Below are positions 35,155-46,990 of a DNA stretch of 64,000 nucleotides, one piece after another. Numbering within the stretch: the stretch's first letter is position 1; each line of letters starts with the position of its first letter. The DNA lies in NCBI GenBank assembly GCA_003996215.1, contig QJPP01000862.1, forward strand, positions 1 through 64,000. Reading direction: 5' to 3'. Made by a program: the position numbers and the translations under genes. Under the pieces are notes generated by a model. It searched no databases, was not told the origin of the DNA, and was given only the letters and a program-made list of their open reading frames with translations. This stretch comes from Jaltomata sinuosa (taxonomy: Eukaryota; Streptophyta; Magnoliopsida; Solanales; Solanaceae).

Positions 35155-36728
35155 TGATGTGCCAGGATTTCATGGCACTTTTGACGCTTAAAACTAAGGA
35201 TTTTGGGAGTTTTTAAGTGTGTTTTGTTAGATATGATGCTCGTTTTCTACCTGTGTAGGGAAAAGTATTTAAAAGACAAAAAGATAGGAAATTTTTTGTT
35301 TCTGGGCTATTAAGTCATGCCCCATGGGCGTGTGATCAACCACAGCCCGTGGAAAGAAATGTTGGAATAAAGGAGTGAGAGTCAAAGGCAAAAACCCATC
35401 CCACAACTTACTTGGGACAGGCGTCGAAGTCACCATGGGCCATCACATTTGCCAATGAAAATAGACTAGAGAAGCTAATGCAAGAAGTTATGTCTAACGT
35501 CCTGCCACGATGCTCGTAATTTCAATGATGGGACATCACACATGCCCATCCAAATGAACAAGAGTCGCTGGGACTTTAGATGAGTTGGTCGATGGGTTGC
35601 CCACAACGCCCATAGGAACCACGATGGCCCATCAACCTATCTCGTGGAAACAAGGAAGAGTGCTTGAAGCATAAATGATAGAAGATCTGACGGGCACCCA
35701 CGATACCTGTGGCACCCATGACGGCCTGTGGGGCCTACCAGTCAGAATTGCGACATTCCAGCTCTCCTAGTTCTATTAGGATTTGGTCTTTCTTGTCTAT
35801 AAATACCTCTCCTAGGGTTGTACTTTTGATGTTAAGAAATTGTTACACAATTCTTATGCAATATTGAGACATCATAACATAATGTTGAGATGCTATTTCA
35901 TACTTTTGAGGATTTAATTAATTGTTCTTGATTATTGAAGTGTTCTTGAGAATTCAAGATTTGGGTTTTATTTACTTTTTTTTTTAAGTCATAATCATGA
36001 TCTCTTCATCTAAATGTGATTGTTCTCTTGCAACTATCAGTAGCTAAATCCATAACTAGGGTTTTGGGAACCATGCAGGATTAACAAACTAGGCAAAGTA
36101 CTTAGTAATCCTAGAACGGTGTTCATGCATGTATTGTTTTTCCTCTCAATTTGATTGCCTTTTAACGGTTGCAAACGTTAGAACTCGCCTTATTCCTTCT
36201 TGCTTGACCAAAGGGGTAAAGAATGGGAAAGGGGATTACACAACAGAGATTTGAAGCTACCAACCCTCACCTAATTATCTTGAACTTGCCCAGGGAAAGC
36301 TAATATGGGATCACTGGTAAGGGTTAGCAAAGCAAATTACCATTGACTTACCAAGTTCGTGGTGACATTCTTTTATTTTGACAACCATCCTCTTAGGAGA
36401 ACATAACTTACCGATTTTGCATGCATAGCACCTGAGTAGATTGCTAGTATAATGCCTTACTGCGTTATGAACTCATGGGGATCACTACCCTAGTCGCTTC
36501 TCTCATTGATCACAATACTTGAAAATTATTACTTTGTTACTGTTCAAATCATAATTACAAACATTACTTGTTAATATAAACCTCCCCCCTCCCTTAGGGA
36601 TATAAACGTATAAAACCGCGAATAAATATAGTTGACCCTATTCCTTTTGGGATTGACCCTAACTTTCATTGGGTTCTATTTTTGAATTTGGGTTCTATTT
36701 CTTCTGAAGGTGTAATTCGGGCGTATCA
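35155..36728 (+). mobile_element. Athila-like element D, 5' LTR
   Basis: Runs from TGATGTGCCAGG to GGGCGTATCA, 1574 bp, a usual length for Athila LTRs. It is followed by a primer-binding-like TTGTTGTCATTACCGGGGA. A TATA box lies at 35798. The U3 carries repeated CCCATGGGC/CCCACGATG-type motifs (35320-35740). No 3' LTR of this family is present. Confidence 0.75.
35798..35805 (+). promoter_or_regulatory. TATA box of element D LTR
   Basis: TATAAATA in TTGTCTATAAATACC, followed by the likely transcription start region. It sits where expected, after the motif-rich U3. Confidence 0.65.
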
Positions 36729-36732
36729 AATT

Positions 36733-36751
36733 TTGTTGTCATTACCGGGGA
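36733..36751 (+). other. Degenerate primer-binding site of element D
   Basis: TTGTTGTCATTACCGGGGA resembles the TGGCGCCGTTGCCGGGGA site of Athila/Tat elements. The 3' part ACCGGGGA is preserved and the 5' part shows G-to-T and C-to-T style changes. Confidence 0.6.
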
Positions 36752-36932
36752 ATATGATTTAGGTTTAAGAGAGATTGTGTTTATTTCACTATTAGTCCTT
36801 ATTTCCTAATTTTACTTTTTTTTGTTATTTTTGTTTTGTTCCATAGGTTACGCAATTGTGCATGCAAGTACAAAGAGTCAAGGCAATCCCTTGATTCCAT
36901 TTAATCCCAAGCTCCAGTGAACTCTAAGAAAT
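36752..36932 (+). mobile_element. Leader of element D
   Basis: Non-coding, T-rich stretch between the primer site and the first in-frame ATG of gag at 36933. Nothing else is seen. Confidence 0.5.
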
Positions 36933-38782
36933 ATGGTTAAGGAAGGAGTTTTTAAGACACCAGAACAGGCCACAGCTCAGATGTTGGCCGAAGAACAACA
37001 AAATTAGGTAGACAAAGATGCGCAAATCCTGCAAGTTGCTCAGGTTTCCACAAACCTAGAAAATCAAAATATTGCAGCTAAACATAAAAGGCAAGCAGGG
37101 CAAGAAACTGCTCATCAAGCCACACTAAATTCTCAAGTTGGGCCAGATGAGGTAGCCCGATGCAATATTTCTCAAGATCCAGTTGCACCGAGAGGGAAAA
37201 GAGGCCACCAGATTCAACCACCCTGACACATCCCTTGCTATAATATTGATAATGATGATGTCAATGATGCAGGGACAACATGTCCCATAGTATTTCCACC
37301 ACTTCCCGATGGTACAAAGTTTGACATCACTAGCACTATGATCCAGCTGCTGAACCTGATGGGATTATTTGCTGGCAAGCCCACTAATGATGCAAATTTG
37401 CACTTGGTGAACTTTGTGGGGATCTGCAAGGCATACAACCTTCTTGGGGTAGACCAAGATGCTATAAGGTTGTGGTTATTCCCATTTTTTTTAAATGGAG
37501 AAGCGACATTATGGCTTACTAAGCTTCCTGATAGTTCAATATTTACATGGAGGGAACTGAAGAGTCAGTTTCTATAGAGGTTTTACCCTCCATCAAAGAT
37601 GTTGTAGCTCAAGTAAGAGATATATAACTTTAAGTAGTTGAGCACAGAGGTTCTATATGAGACATGTCTTAAGTTCAATAAGAAGCTGAAATAGGTGTCG
37701 AATCACGAAATGCCTCCTGATCATTTAATGGAGATTTTCTACAGAGCACTGAATGCAAACACCAAGGCAATTGTTGATACAGTCACGAGGAGAGCGTTCA
37801 TGGAATACACCATCACAGAAGCTTCTGAGATGCTTGATAGAGTTACAAACACAAACAGAGCCTGACATACTAAAGATTATGAGAGTGCAATAAGAACTTA
37901 TGTTGTTGGGAAATCCGTACACCAGCCGTAGTTGCAGGAGCTTAGACAAGAGGTTGCAGGATTAAAGATGAGTGTGAATTTGATTGTAAAGCAAATCCTG
38001 AATAATAGAGTTGAGAAGATGAATGTTGTAGGTTCGCAGGGGAAGGCACTAAGATAAGATGGGCATAAATCTGATCAAGAGGCTAACTATCTGAATGATC
38101 AAGTGGCGGGTTTCTGGGCCAATGACCAAGGAAATCAAGGTCAAAATAGAGATAGAGATAATAATAGAGATAGGGATGACAACTACATCCAGTCTGGCTA
38201 TAGAGAAAGAGGCAGGGGTAGAGATAGAGATGGTGACTGGAACAAAAGAAATGGCTACAAGAATGATAGAAGTGGCCTGTATATCCCTCTTGGAAACTGT
38301 GAAGCAGGATCCGAGTAGCCAACAGTCAAAGAGATATTGGCCAAGGTGTTGCATAAGGTTGAGTTTACTAATGCTACCTTGAAAGAGATTCATGCTGACA
38401 TCTTAGGCATGAATCAAAAAGTAGAGTCACATGCTATCGCTAATAAGCAGAATGAGACACAGTTGGGGCAAATGTCCACATCCCTAAACCAGCATTAAAA
38501 AGGTACTCTTCCAAGCCATACATTCAAAATCCAAAGAATGATAGAAATTGCATGGCGATGACTACTCGTAGTGGAAAGAAGATTGTTGACCCGCCGGTCC
38601 TTATAGTAGTTGAGGAGCAAACTAAGCCTGAAAGTAATGAAGCTGAAGTTTTGGTTGAGTCTGAGGTAAAGGGGGGTGAAGAGAGCTGCATTGAAAAGGA
38701 GCTAACTACCACCAAAGGAAAGGAAAAGGAGGTTCCTAAAGTTGTAAAGCATATGCCTCGATCTCCTACACCTTGCCCATAG
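36933..38782 (+). pseudogene. Element D gag
   Basis: From ATG 36933 a single frame runs to about 38520, broken only by about ten stop codons and by no frameshift. The gag core is at 37338-37577 (LLNLMGLFAGKP, IRLWLFPFFLNGEATLWL, FTWRELKSQFL). A basic Arg/Gly/Asp-rich tract, probably RNA binding, is at 38103-38280. A shift near 38520 leads into 38552-38782, which starts MAMTTRSGKK, the usual sequence between Athila gag and protease. No CCHC knuckle is visible. The lineage call rests on gag order and motif style. Confidence 0.8.
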
Positions 38783-39500
38783 AGACTGGCCAAGAAGGCC
38801 GAAGAGGGAAAGTATCAAAAATTTATTTTTATGCTGAAGCAGTTTTTTGGTAACTATTCCTTTATTTGAAGCACTGGAACAAATGCCTGGTTATGCAAAG
38901 TTCATGAAGGACTTGGTGACTAAGAAGAGAACTGTCAGTTTTGAGCATGCGGACAATTTGCACCATTGCGGTGCAATAACTTTCCGTTCTCTTGCAGAAA
39001 AAGGAAGATCCTGGAGAGTTCACCATTCCTTGCATGATTGGGGAATTCTATTTTTCCAAGGCGTTATATGATTTAGGAGCAAGGAACAATCTGATGCCTT
39101 TTACAATGTTCAAATAGTTAGGCTTGGAAGCCCCCACACTGATGATAATGTGGATATTGATGGTAGATCGCACTGTGAAAAGGCCAGTAGGTATCTTGTA
39201 TGATGTACTTGATAAAGTGGAGTCCTTTATTTTCCCAATGGACTTCATGATTCTAGACTGTGAGGTAGATTTTGAGGTCCCCATCATCCTAGGGCGACCA
39301 TTCCTTTCCATAGGGCATGATTTAGTTGACTTAGAGAAAAGACATATGAAATTCAGGCTGAATGATGAGGAAGTTACTTTAAACCTGTGCCAATCAATGA
39401 AGAACCATGATGACATGCGGGTAGTCTCAGTTATTGATGTTGTGGATAAAGGACAGTTGTCAGTCCCAGTTGAAGAATAATTTGGTGTGGAAGCACTTGC
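38783..39500 (+). pseudogene. Element D aspartic protease
   Basis: 38847-38950 carries EALEQMPGYAKFMKDLVTKKR. After a frame change comes the active-site region near 39060-39090 (ALYDLGARNNLMPF), in which the catalytic Asp-x-Gly (DLG) is kept. 39124-39480 then follows with VKRPVGILYDVLDKVESF and VPIILGRPFLS, typical of the Athila protease. A TAG and frame changes prevent translation. The antisense frame 39048-39512 is a shadow. Confidence 0.8.
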
Positions 39501-40790
39501 AGCCGTGATCATGAATTTGATGGGGAAGACATCGATGAGTATGCTGACATGGTGGAGGCATTTGGTGGTATGGGATATTACTGTTATTCTCTAAAGAATC
39601 TTAATCTAGACTTGAATAATAGAGTAACCCTACCAGCTGGACCATCTATTGAGGAGCCTCCAGTCTTTGAGCTCAAGGCACTTCCATCACACTTACGATA
39701 TGTTTTCTAGGGAACCAACAACACTTTGCCGATGATTATCGATGCTGATTTGGTAGATGGACAAGTTGAGGCACTTGTGTCTGTATTAAAGAGGTTCAAG
39801 AGGGCTATAGGTTGGTCTATCGCTGGTATTATCGGTATCCCACCAGGCATATAGTCGTATAAAATCAAGTTCAAACCAAATTCCATCCCGAGTATTAAGC
39901 ATCAGCGTAGCTTGAATCAACCTATACAAGAAGTGGTAAAGAAAGATATTATCAAGTCGATGGATGCCAGCGTGGTACATCTGATTGCAGATAGTAAGTG
40001 GGTGAGTCTGGTTCAGTGTGTGCCAGAGAAAGGTGGGATCACTGTGGTCCCTAATGCTAAGAATGAGCTGATTCTAATGAGGCCAGTTACAGGGTGGTAT
40101 GCTTGTATAGATTACAAAAGATGAATGCATGGACTGCGAAGGATCATTTTTTGATGTCATTTATGGACCAAATGTTAGACCATTTTACTGGTAGAGGATG
40201 GTATTGTTTTCTTGATGGTTACTCAGGTTGAAATCAGATTTTGATTACTCCTGATGACCAAGAGAAGACCATTTTCACTTGTCCATATAGAACATTCATA
40301 TTTAAGAGGATGCCATTCAGATTGTGTAATACACCAGCAACATTTCAGATATGTATGATGTCGATCTTCTTAGACATGGTAGAGGACACCATTGAGGTAT
40401 TCATGGATGATTTTTCTAGTGTGGATGATTTATATGATGATTTTCTAGCCCATCTAAGTTGTGTGATGCAAAGATGTGAAGAGTGCAATTTGGTGCTGAA
40501 CTGGGAGAAGTACCATTTCATGGTCAAAGAAGGCATTGTGTCGGGTCACTGGATTTCTAAAAAGGGTATTGAGGTTGATAAGGCCAAGGTTGAGGTGATT
40601 GAAAAATTGCCTTCTTCGATCTCAGTGAATGGTATCCTAAGTTTCTTAGGGAATGCTGGGTTCTATCATAGGTTCATTAAGAACTTCTCAAAGATTGCAC
40701 ATCCTTTGTGCAAGCTGCAAGAGAAGGATGTGAAGTTTGTGTTTGATGAGGTATGTCTGAAGGCATTCGAGATCCCAAAACTGTAGTTGA
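39501..40790 (+). pseudogene. Element D reverse transcriptase
   Basis: The fingers are in 39912-40124 (VQCVPEKGGITVV, TGWYACIDYKR). The palm and thumb are in 40241-40786, with FTCPYRTFIFKRMPF, the catalytic FMDD at about 40400-40411, NLVLNWEKYHFMV and FLGNAGFYHRFIKNFS. The 181-codon frame is the longest coding remnant in the window. A frame change and a stop separate the two parts. Family comparison places it with Athila/Tat rather than chromoviruses. Confidence 0.85.
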
Positions 40791-41215
40791 TCTCAGACCC
40801 CATTATTATTTCTCTTGATTGGTCTGAGCCATTCAAGGTGATGTGTGATGCTAGTGGAGTGGTGCTAAAAGCATTCTTAGGTAGAGACGTGAGAAGATTC
40901 TTCACCCTATTTACTATGCTAGTAAAGCACTGAACCTCTTCCAGAAGAACTACACTGTGACTGAACAGGAGATGCTAGTTGTGATGTTTGCATTTGAGAA
41001 GTTCAGAGCTTATTTTCTTGGCACCAAGGTGATTGTGCACACAGACCATGTACCTCTCAGGTACCTAATAGCGAAAAAGGATGCGAAGCCTAGATTGATT
41101 CGTTGGGTGCTGCTATCGCAAGAATTTGACTTTGAAGTCAAGGATCACAAGGGTACTAAAATCAGGTGGCTGATCACTTGTCCAGACTTGAAGATGAGGC
41201 GATGTTGCAGCTAAA
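40791..41215 (+). pseudogene. Element D RNase H
   Basis: The frame 40957-41214 has [21 protein letters not shown] and [13 protein letters not shown], with the catalytic Asp of TDH intact. The beginning of the domain (CDASG-like, 40850-40862) is in another frame. It would remove the RNA strand after cDNA synthesis. Confidence 0.8.
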
Positions 41216-42570
41216 AAATGATCTTGAGATTGATGATGCCTTCCCAGATGAACAAGTATTGTCTTCTTCAAAATATTTGATCCCATTGTATGCAAACATT
41301 GCTAATTACTTAGCAAGTGATATAGTTCCTCTGGACCTAACAAACCATCAGCGAAAGAAATTCATGTCTGATGTGAAGAAGTTCCTCTAGGAAGAGCCTT
41401 ATTTGTAACGTGTATGCGGTGACACCATGATTCATAGATGCATCACTGAAACAGAGATGGAAGATATACTTGAGGCATGTCCTTCCTCTCCTGTAGGGGG
41501 ACATCATGGTGGCACCCGGATAGCCAACAAGATTTTGCAATGTAGCTACTATTGGCTGACCCTCTACAAGGATGCTCATGAGTATGTGAGGGCCTGCAAT
41601 TGATGCCAAGGTAAGGAGGTATATCAAGTGAGCATGCGCTTTCTCTCACTCCTATCCTTGTGATTGAATTATTTGATGTATGGGGAATCGATTTCATGGG
41701 TCCTTTTGTGTTGTCGAATGTTATGAGGTATATATTGGTTGTTGTTATATATGTGTCAAAATAGGTTGAGGTGGTAGTGCTTCCCAACAATAAAGGCAAG
41801 AGTGTCACGGTGTTCTTGAAATGGAGTATCTTCAGTAGATTTGGCACACCAAGGGCAATTATCAATGATATAGGGTCCCATTTTTGTAATAAGCTATTTA
41901 GGGTGCTACTTGAGAAATATAGGGTGAGGCACAGTGTGGCGACACCTTATCATCCACAGATGAGTATGCATGTAGAGGTCTCAAATTGAAAGATAAAATC
42001 CATCCTTGCAAATATCGTGAATGTGCACAGAACATATTAGTCTAGGAAGCTTGATGATGCCCTATGGGCATATCGGACATCCTACAACACTCCTATAGTT
42101 ATGTCACCTTATAAGCTTGTCTTTCGAAAAGCATTTCATCTTCCAGGGGAGCTTGAGCATAAGGCCCTGTAGGCGCTTAAAAAGTTGAACTTAGATTGGT
42201 ATGCCGCATCCTATCAGCGGCTTGGTCAGTTCAATATACTTGATGATTTTTTTCTTAATGCATATGAGAGTTCAACACTATACAAGGAGAAAATGAAGAT
42301 GAACCATGACCGAAAGATTGGGAAGAGATATTTTCAATCGGGTGATTCGGTTCTACTTTATAATTAAAAACTGTGCTTGTTTCCAGGCAAGCTTAAGTTT
42401 AAATAGATGGAGCCATTTTGAGTGGTGCAAGTATCCCAACATAGTGCTATAGATCTTGAGAACTGTGATGGCAAAAGGTTAAAGACAAATGGTCAGCATG
42501 TCAAAGCCTATTTAGAAGATGCTAAAGAAATCAAGTTGGTAGAAGCTTGGGAACTTGGTGAAGTCTGATT
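41216..42570 (+). pseudogene. Element D integrase
   Basis: The zinc finger region (41500-41610) keeps HHGGTR and the first Cys, but a TGA falls between the two Cys of the usual CxxC. The core (41650-41989) keeps WGIDFMGPF, INDIGSHF and HVEVSN, so Asp, Asp and Glu are all present. VSKW ends in a stop. The C-terminal part (42055-42565) has [10 protein letters not shown] and a basic tail with several stops. The element then stops without its 3' tail or LTR and joins element E. Confidence 0.8.
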
Positions 42571-42790
42571 AACCAAGTGACCTGGTGAGTGTCTTGCAGG
42601 CAAAGAAGGGTGTTTTGGGTGTTCTCATATTGGCCATAGATTGAAAGAGTGCCCCTTTTCCAAGCTGGGCCAAGGAGGTAACTGAGTTAAGTCTACTACT
42701 CCAACAGCCCCAAAGGGTCACACAGCTCAGCAGAGTACTACTTCTGGCATAGGCCGCAGTAGCGTCAGAACCGTCTCTATGCTATGTCAT
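42571..42790 (+). pseudogene. Element E gag end with intact zinc knuckle
   Basis: At 42611-42655 the frame reads C-F-G-C-S-H-I-G-H-R-L-K-E-C, a complete CX2CX4HX4C RNA-binding knuckle. The rest of gag, the leader and the 5' LTR of this chromovirus-like element are missing. The sequence directly to the left is Athila integrase tail. Confidence 0.8.
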
Positions 42791-43320
42791 CTCGTTAGGA
42801 TCAGGAAAGTTCCCCAGATGTAGTCACTGGTATGTTGCAAGTCTTCTCTTTTAATGTTTATCCATGATTAGACCTTGGATATATATTGTCATTTGTGACC
42901 TCATATATTGTGTGTAAATTCAGAGTCAGTCCTGACAAACTCCTAAAGACCTTCTAGTCTCTACTCCTGTTGGGGAGTCAATCTTAGCTCAGAGGGTGCA
43001 TAGAAATTTCCCTATCCTAGTCCTCTATAATGTCACCTCAACAGACTTAGTAGAATTAGCCATGACAGATTTTGACATCATTCTTGGCATGGAGTGGCTA
43101 CATGTCTGTTATGCCTCAATTAACTGCAAAACTAAGATAGTAAGCTTTAAGTTTCTTGAGGAGTCTGTCTTAGAGTGGAAGGGTAACCCTCCATCATCAA
43201 AGATTCATTATTTCTTATCTCAAATCTAGAAAAATAATCTCTAAGAGTTATATCTACCATATAGTTTAGGTTGTGGATTCTAAGTCTGAGACCTTATCTC
43301 TCCAGTCAGTCCCATATTAA
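42791..43320 (+). pseudogene. Element E aspartic protease
   Basis: Starts with DVVTGMLQVF near 42815. The active-site region reads L-D-L-G-Y-I-L-S-F (about 42868-42895), so Asp and Gly are kept. The frame 42996-43229 continues with TSTDLVELAMTDFDIILGMEWLH and EWKGN. Stops lie between the parts. Closely related in style to element B. Confidence 0.8.
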
Positions 43321-44240
43321 GTGAATTCCCTAAAGTCTTTCCTGAAGATCTGCTTGGAGTTCATCTTGATTAGGAGATTGACTTTGGGATAGACCTCCTT
43401 CCATATACGCAGCCAATATCTATTCCTCTATACAAAATAGCTCTAGCAGAGCAAAATGAATTGAAAAAGCAGTTGAAAGACCTTCTAGATAAGGGCTTTA
43501 TCAAACCCAACAACTCTTCATGGGGTGCCCTAGTTCTATTAGTGCATAAGAAAGATGGTTCTCTAAAAATATGTATCGAGTACCGTTAGTTGAAAAAAGG
43601 CACCATAAAGAATAAGTATCCCATCCTCAGAATAGATGACTTGTTTGACCAACTTCATGGTGCTAGGTACTTCTCCAAAATTGACCTCAGATCCGGTTAT
43701 CATCAGCTCAGAGTTGGAGAATGTGACATTCTGAAGACAACTTTCAGAACTCGGTATGGTCACTATAAATTTGTAGTTATGTCTTTTGGACTAGCCAACG
43801 CCCCCGAAACCTTTATGGACTTGATGAATAGGGTGTTCAAGCAGTATTTGGACAAGTTTATTATTGTCTTCATAGATGATATTCTTGTCTACTCTCAATG
43901 TGAGGAAGAGCATGCAAACTATTTGAAGGTTATGCCACAGACACTCAAAGATCACCAGTTATTTTCCAAATTCAGCAAGTGTGAGTTTTGGTTATAGTCA
44001 GTTGCTTTTCAGGGTCATGTGGTGTCTAAGGAGGGAATTTGAGTAGATTCACACAAGATAGAGGCAGTGAAGGATCGTCCTAGACCCACTACTCAAACAG
44101 ACAATAGGAGCTTCTTAGGTTTGGCTTGTTACTACAAGCGGTTTGTTGAAGGATTTCATCCATATCTTCCCCATTGAGTAGGTTGACTCAGAAAAAGGTT
44201 AAGTTCTAATGGTCAGATAAGTGTGAGAAAAACATCTAAG
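43321..44240 (+). pseudogene. Element E reverse transcriptase
   Basis: The palm is one 135-codon frame (43590-43997) with [33 protein letters not shown] and FIDDILVYS. The catalytic DD is at about 43872-43877. The fingers upstream (SPWGA-like SSWGALVL, DGSLKICIEYR) are in frame except for a TAG in the YRQL motif. The thumb (SFLGLACYYKRFVEGF) follows in broken frames. It is the best preserved chromovirus RT here. Confidence 0.85.
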
Positions 44241-44940
44241 AGTTGAAAATTAGATTGACCACAGCTCTAGTTTTGACTCTGCCAGAGGGTTCAAATAATT
44301 TCGTAGTGTACTTTGATGATTCTAGAGTTGTCTTAGGTTGTGTTTTTATGCAACATGGTAAGATAATTGCAAATGCCTCTAGAAATCTTAAGGTTCAGGA
44401 GAAGAACTACCCTACTCAGGATCTTGAGTTAGCAGCAGTGGTTTTTGCTTTAAAAATTTTGAGACACTACTTGTAAGGTGTCCATGTAGATGTGTTTACC
44501 GACCATAAAAGCCTCCAATATTTGTTCACTCATAAAGAGTTAAATCTTTACCAGCGAAGGTGGTTAGAACTTCTCAAGGACTATGACATGAGTGTGCTTT
44601 ACCATTCAGGTAAGGCTGATATAGTAGCCCATGCGCTTAGTAGGTTGTCCATGGGTATTGTGCAGCATGTTGAGAAAAAAAAGAAAGAATTGGCTAAGGA
44701 TATTCATAGGCTCTCTCATTTAGGAGTTCCCCTTACAGATTTGTCAGAAGGTGGTGTCCTTTTGCAAAATAGGTCAGAATCTTTATTGGTAGTTAAGGTG
44801 AATGAAAAGCAAGATAGTGATCCCATCTTACTTCAGTTAAAAGGAGCAGTTCATCAGCAAATAGTAGAGGTTTTCTCCCACGGGGGAGATGGTGTGCTTC
44901 ATTACCAAGGTCGCTTATGTATGCCTAATGTAGATGATTT
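44241..44940 (+). pseudogene. Element E RNase H and linker
   Basis: 44243-44476 holds [17 protein letters not shown] and [17 protein letters not shown]. 44492-44950 holds FTDHKSLQYLF and YHSGKADIVAHALSRLS, then the linker to integrase. The active-site acids visible in both parts are kept. A single TAA at 44476 separates them. Confidence 0.85.
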
Positions 44941-46199
44941 GTGGCAGTAAATTTTGATAGAGGCTCACAGCTCCAGGTATTCTATACATCCCAGTTCTAC
45001 AAAGATGTATCATGACGTACAGTAAGTCTATTGGTTGAATGGCATAAAGAGGGACATCGCAGATATCGTGGCTAAGTGTCCCAACTGTCAGCAAGTTAAG
45101 GTAGAAAATTAGAGACCGATAGGTTCGACTCACAATATCAATATTCCTACTTGGAAGTGGGAAGTGATCAATATGGACTTCATTACAGGCTTACCCCATA
45201 CTCGCAGACAACATAAATTGATTTGGGTGACAGTGGACAAGATGACTAAGTCAACCCACCTCTTGGCTATCAAGAATATAGATTCAATAGAGGATTATGC
45301 CAGGCTTTACATTCGTAAGATAGTCACAATGCATGGGATTCCCTTATACATCATCTCAGATAGGGTTACTTAGTTCACATCTTAGTTTTTGAATCATTCC
45401 TAGGTTAACCTTAGCACCACTTTTCACCCACAGACAGATGTGTAGGCAAAGTGGACTATTCAGACTTTAGAGGATATATTGAGAGCTTGTGTGATCGACT
45501 TTAAAGGTAATTAGAATGATCACTTACCTCTCATAGAGTTTGCCTACAATAATAGTTTTCACTCTAGCATTCTGATGGCTCTGTATGAGGCACTCCATGG
45601 GCGATGGTATAGATCACCCATAGGATGGTTTGAGGTAGGTGAAGCAGCTTTTATAGGGCCATATTCGGTTCATAAGACTATGGATAAAGTTTATCACATT
45701 AGGAAGAGGTTGAAGGTTGCTCAGAGTCATGAAAAATCATATGTAGATGTGAGAATGAGAGACTTAGAGTTTAAGGTGGACGATTAGGTGTTTTTGAAGA
45801 TATCACCCATGAAAGGGGTGATGAGATTTGGAAAAAAGAGGAAGCTTAGTCCTTGATATATAGTTCCCTACAAGGTTTTGAGAAGAATTGGGAATGTAGT
45901 GTATGAGTTAGAGTTGCCAGAAGCGATAGTAGTGGTCCATCCAGTCTTCCATATGAAGCGTATGAGTTAGAGTTGGTGATCCGACGTCAGTTGTGCCACT
46001 TAAGGATGTAAGTGTGAAGGGTAGTATCACTTATGAAGAGGTTCTGGTTGAAATTCTTGATCGTCAGGTTCAAAGGTTGAGAAATAAGGAAGTTGCTTCG
46101 GTGAAGGTTCTTTGGAGATATCAGTCAGTTAAGGGAGCTACTTGGGAAGCAGAAGTATCCATGAGGACTAAGTACCCTCATCTTTTCCCTTCCGATTGA
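44941..46199 (+). pseudogene. Element E integrase with chromodomain-like tail
   Basis: The zinc finger (44980-45105) keeps both His and CPNC. The core 45164-45460 keeps Asp in INMDF and Asp in IISDR, but the catalytic Glu is Lys (codon AAG at 45449-45451) just after a TAG, so it cannot be active. The C-terminal domain (45575-45980) has SPMKGVMRFGKK. The end at 46080-46199 (ASVKVLWRYQSVKGATWEAE) is the chromodomain-like tail seen in this lineage. Confidence 0.85.
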
Positions 46200-46423
46200 G
46201 CTCCACCTTGAGGTGATAGTTCCTCTTAAGATTTCTCAGTTTCCTAGATTAATATTTCCCCTCAGTTTCATGTCCCCTCAGTTGTTCTAGCATTTTTTTC
46301 ATGCATTGATGACTTTAGGATTCAAATCAGTTAGAGAATCTTTTAGAATTCAATTAGTAGGGATTGCTGCTCATTCCCTCCAAATCCAGTCTATTTAGTC
46401 TTTATTCGAGGATGAATGGTCCT
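46200..46423 (+). mobile_element. 3' tail of element E
   Basis: Non-coding stretch between integrase and the polypurine tract, ending with ATTCGAGGATGAATGGTCC, the common gypsy tail. Confidence 0.65.
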
Positions 46424-46435
46424 AAGGGGGAGATA
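46424..46435 (+). other. Polypurine tract of element E
   Basis: AAGGGGGAGATA directly before the LTR start, a textbook plus-strand primer. Confidence 0.85.
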
Positions 46436-46436
46436 A

Positions 46437-46990
46437 TGTAATGTAATGTACATTTCAATGACCTTTAGAGCAAGAAAATGAGTCTATATGATCCTTAGAA
46501 TGGATATAAATCCATTGTGGATGAGTTTAAAAGTGTTAGGAAGCTTTAGAATGTTAAAAAGAACCATGCTACGCAGGTAGGAGGCGAGACTTGGTCCCAG
46601 TGTTGCATGACCCAATGCAGGGGTCCATTGGACTAGGCTTGCGATAGGTCATGCGATGCATGGGTCCCTGCTGTGCGTTGGACCATGCAAAGCATTGTGG
46701 GGGAGCGTGTCGTGTGTGTGGTGCACCTCCCCTTATTTTACTCAATGGGATTTGGTTTTTTAGCTTATTTCAAGGGTCTTTTTGTCCTTTCCTTAGCCAA
46801 TCTGTCCCCCACCTATATAAGATGCCCTTATACCCTCAGGGCACAATTTTCAGTCAAAAACATACATTACTCTTTTCCCCAATGCTCAGAACACTCAAGC
46901 TCAGAATTCAAAGGCAAAATCCATGACTCTCTCTAATTTCTCTCCATCAAATCTAAGGCGTTCTTCTCCAATGCATCAAACATCAGTGTT
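46437..46990 (+). mobile_element. Element E 3' LTR, truncated
   Basis: Starts TGTAATGTAATGTACATTTC. It carries a U3 with CATGC/GCATGG-type short repeats (46570-46700) and a TATA box at 46814, and continues a little past the expected start site. It then changes to gag sequence of another element at about 46990. The right half, with the terminal CA, is missing. The edge is uncertain by ~20 bases. Confidence 0.65.
46814..46821 (+). promoter_or_regulatory. TATA box of element E LTR
   Basis: TATATAAG in CCCACCTATATAAGATG, well placed for an LTR promoter. Confidence 0.65.

Noticed and set aside
39048..39512. 154-codon minus-strand open frame
   Set aside because: Antisense shadow of the element D protease, which is clearly recognisable on the plus strand.
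41443..41865. 140-codon minus-strand open frame
   Set aside because: Antisense shadow of the element D integrase.
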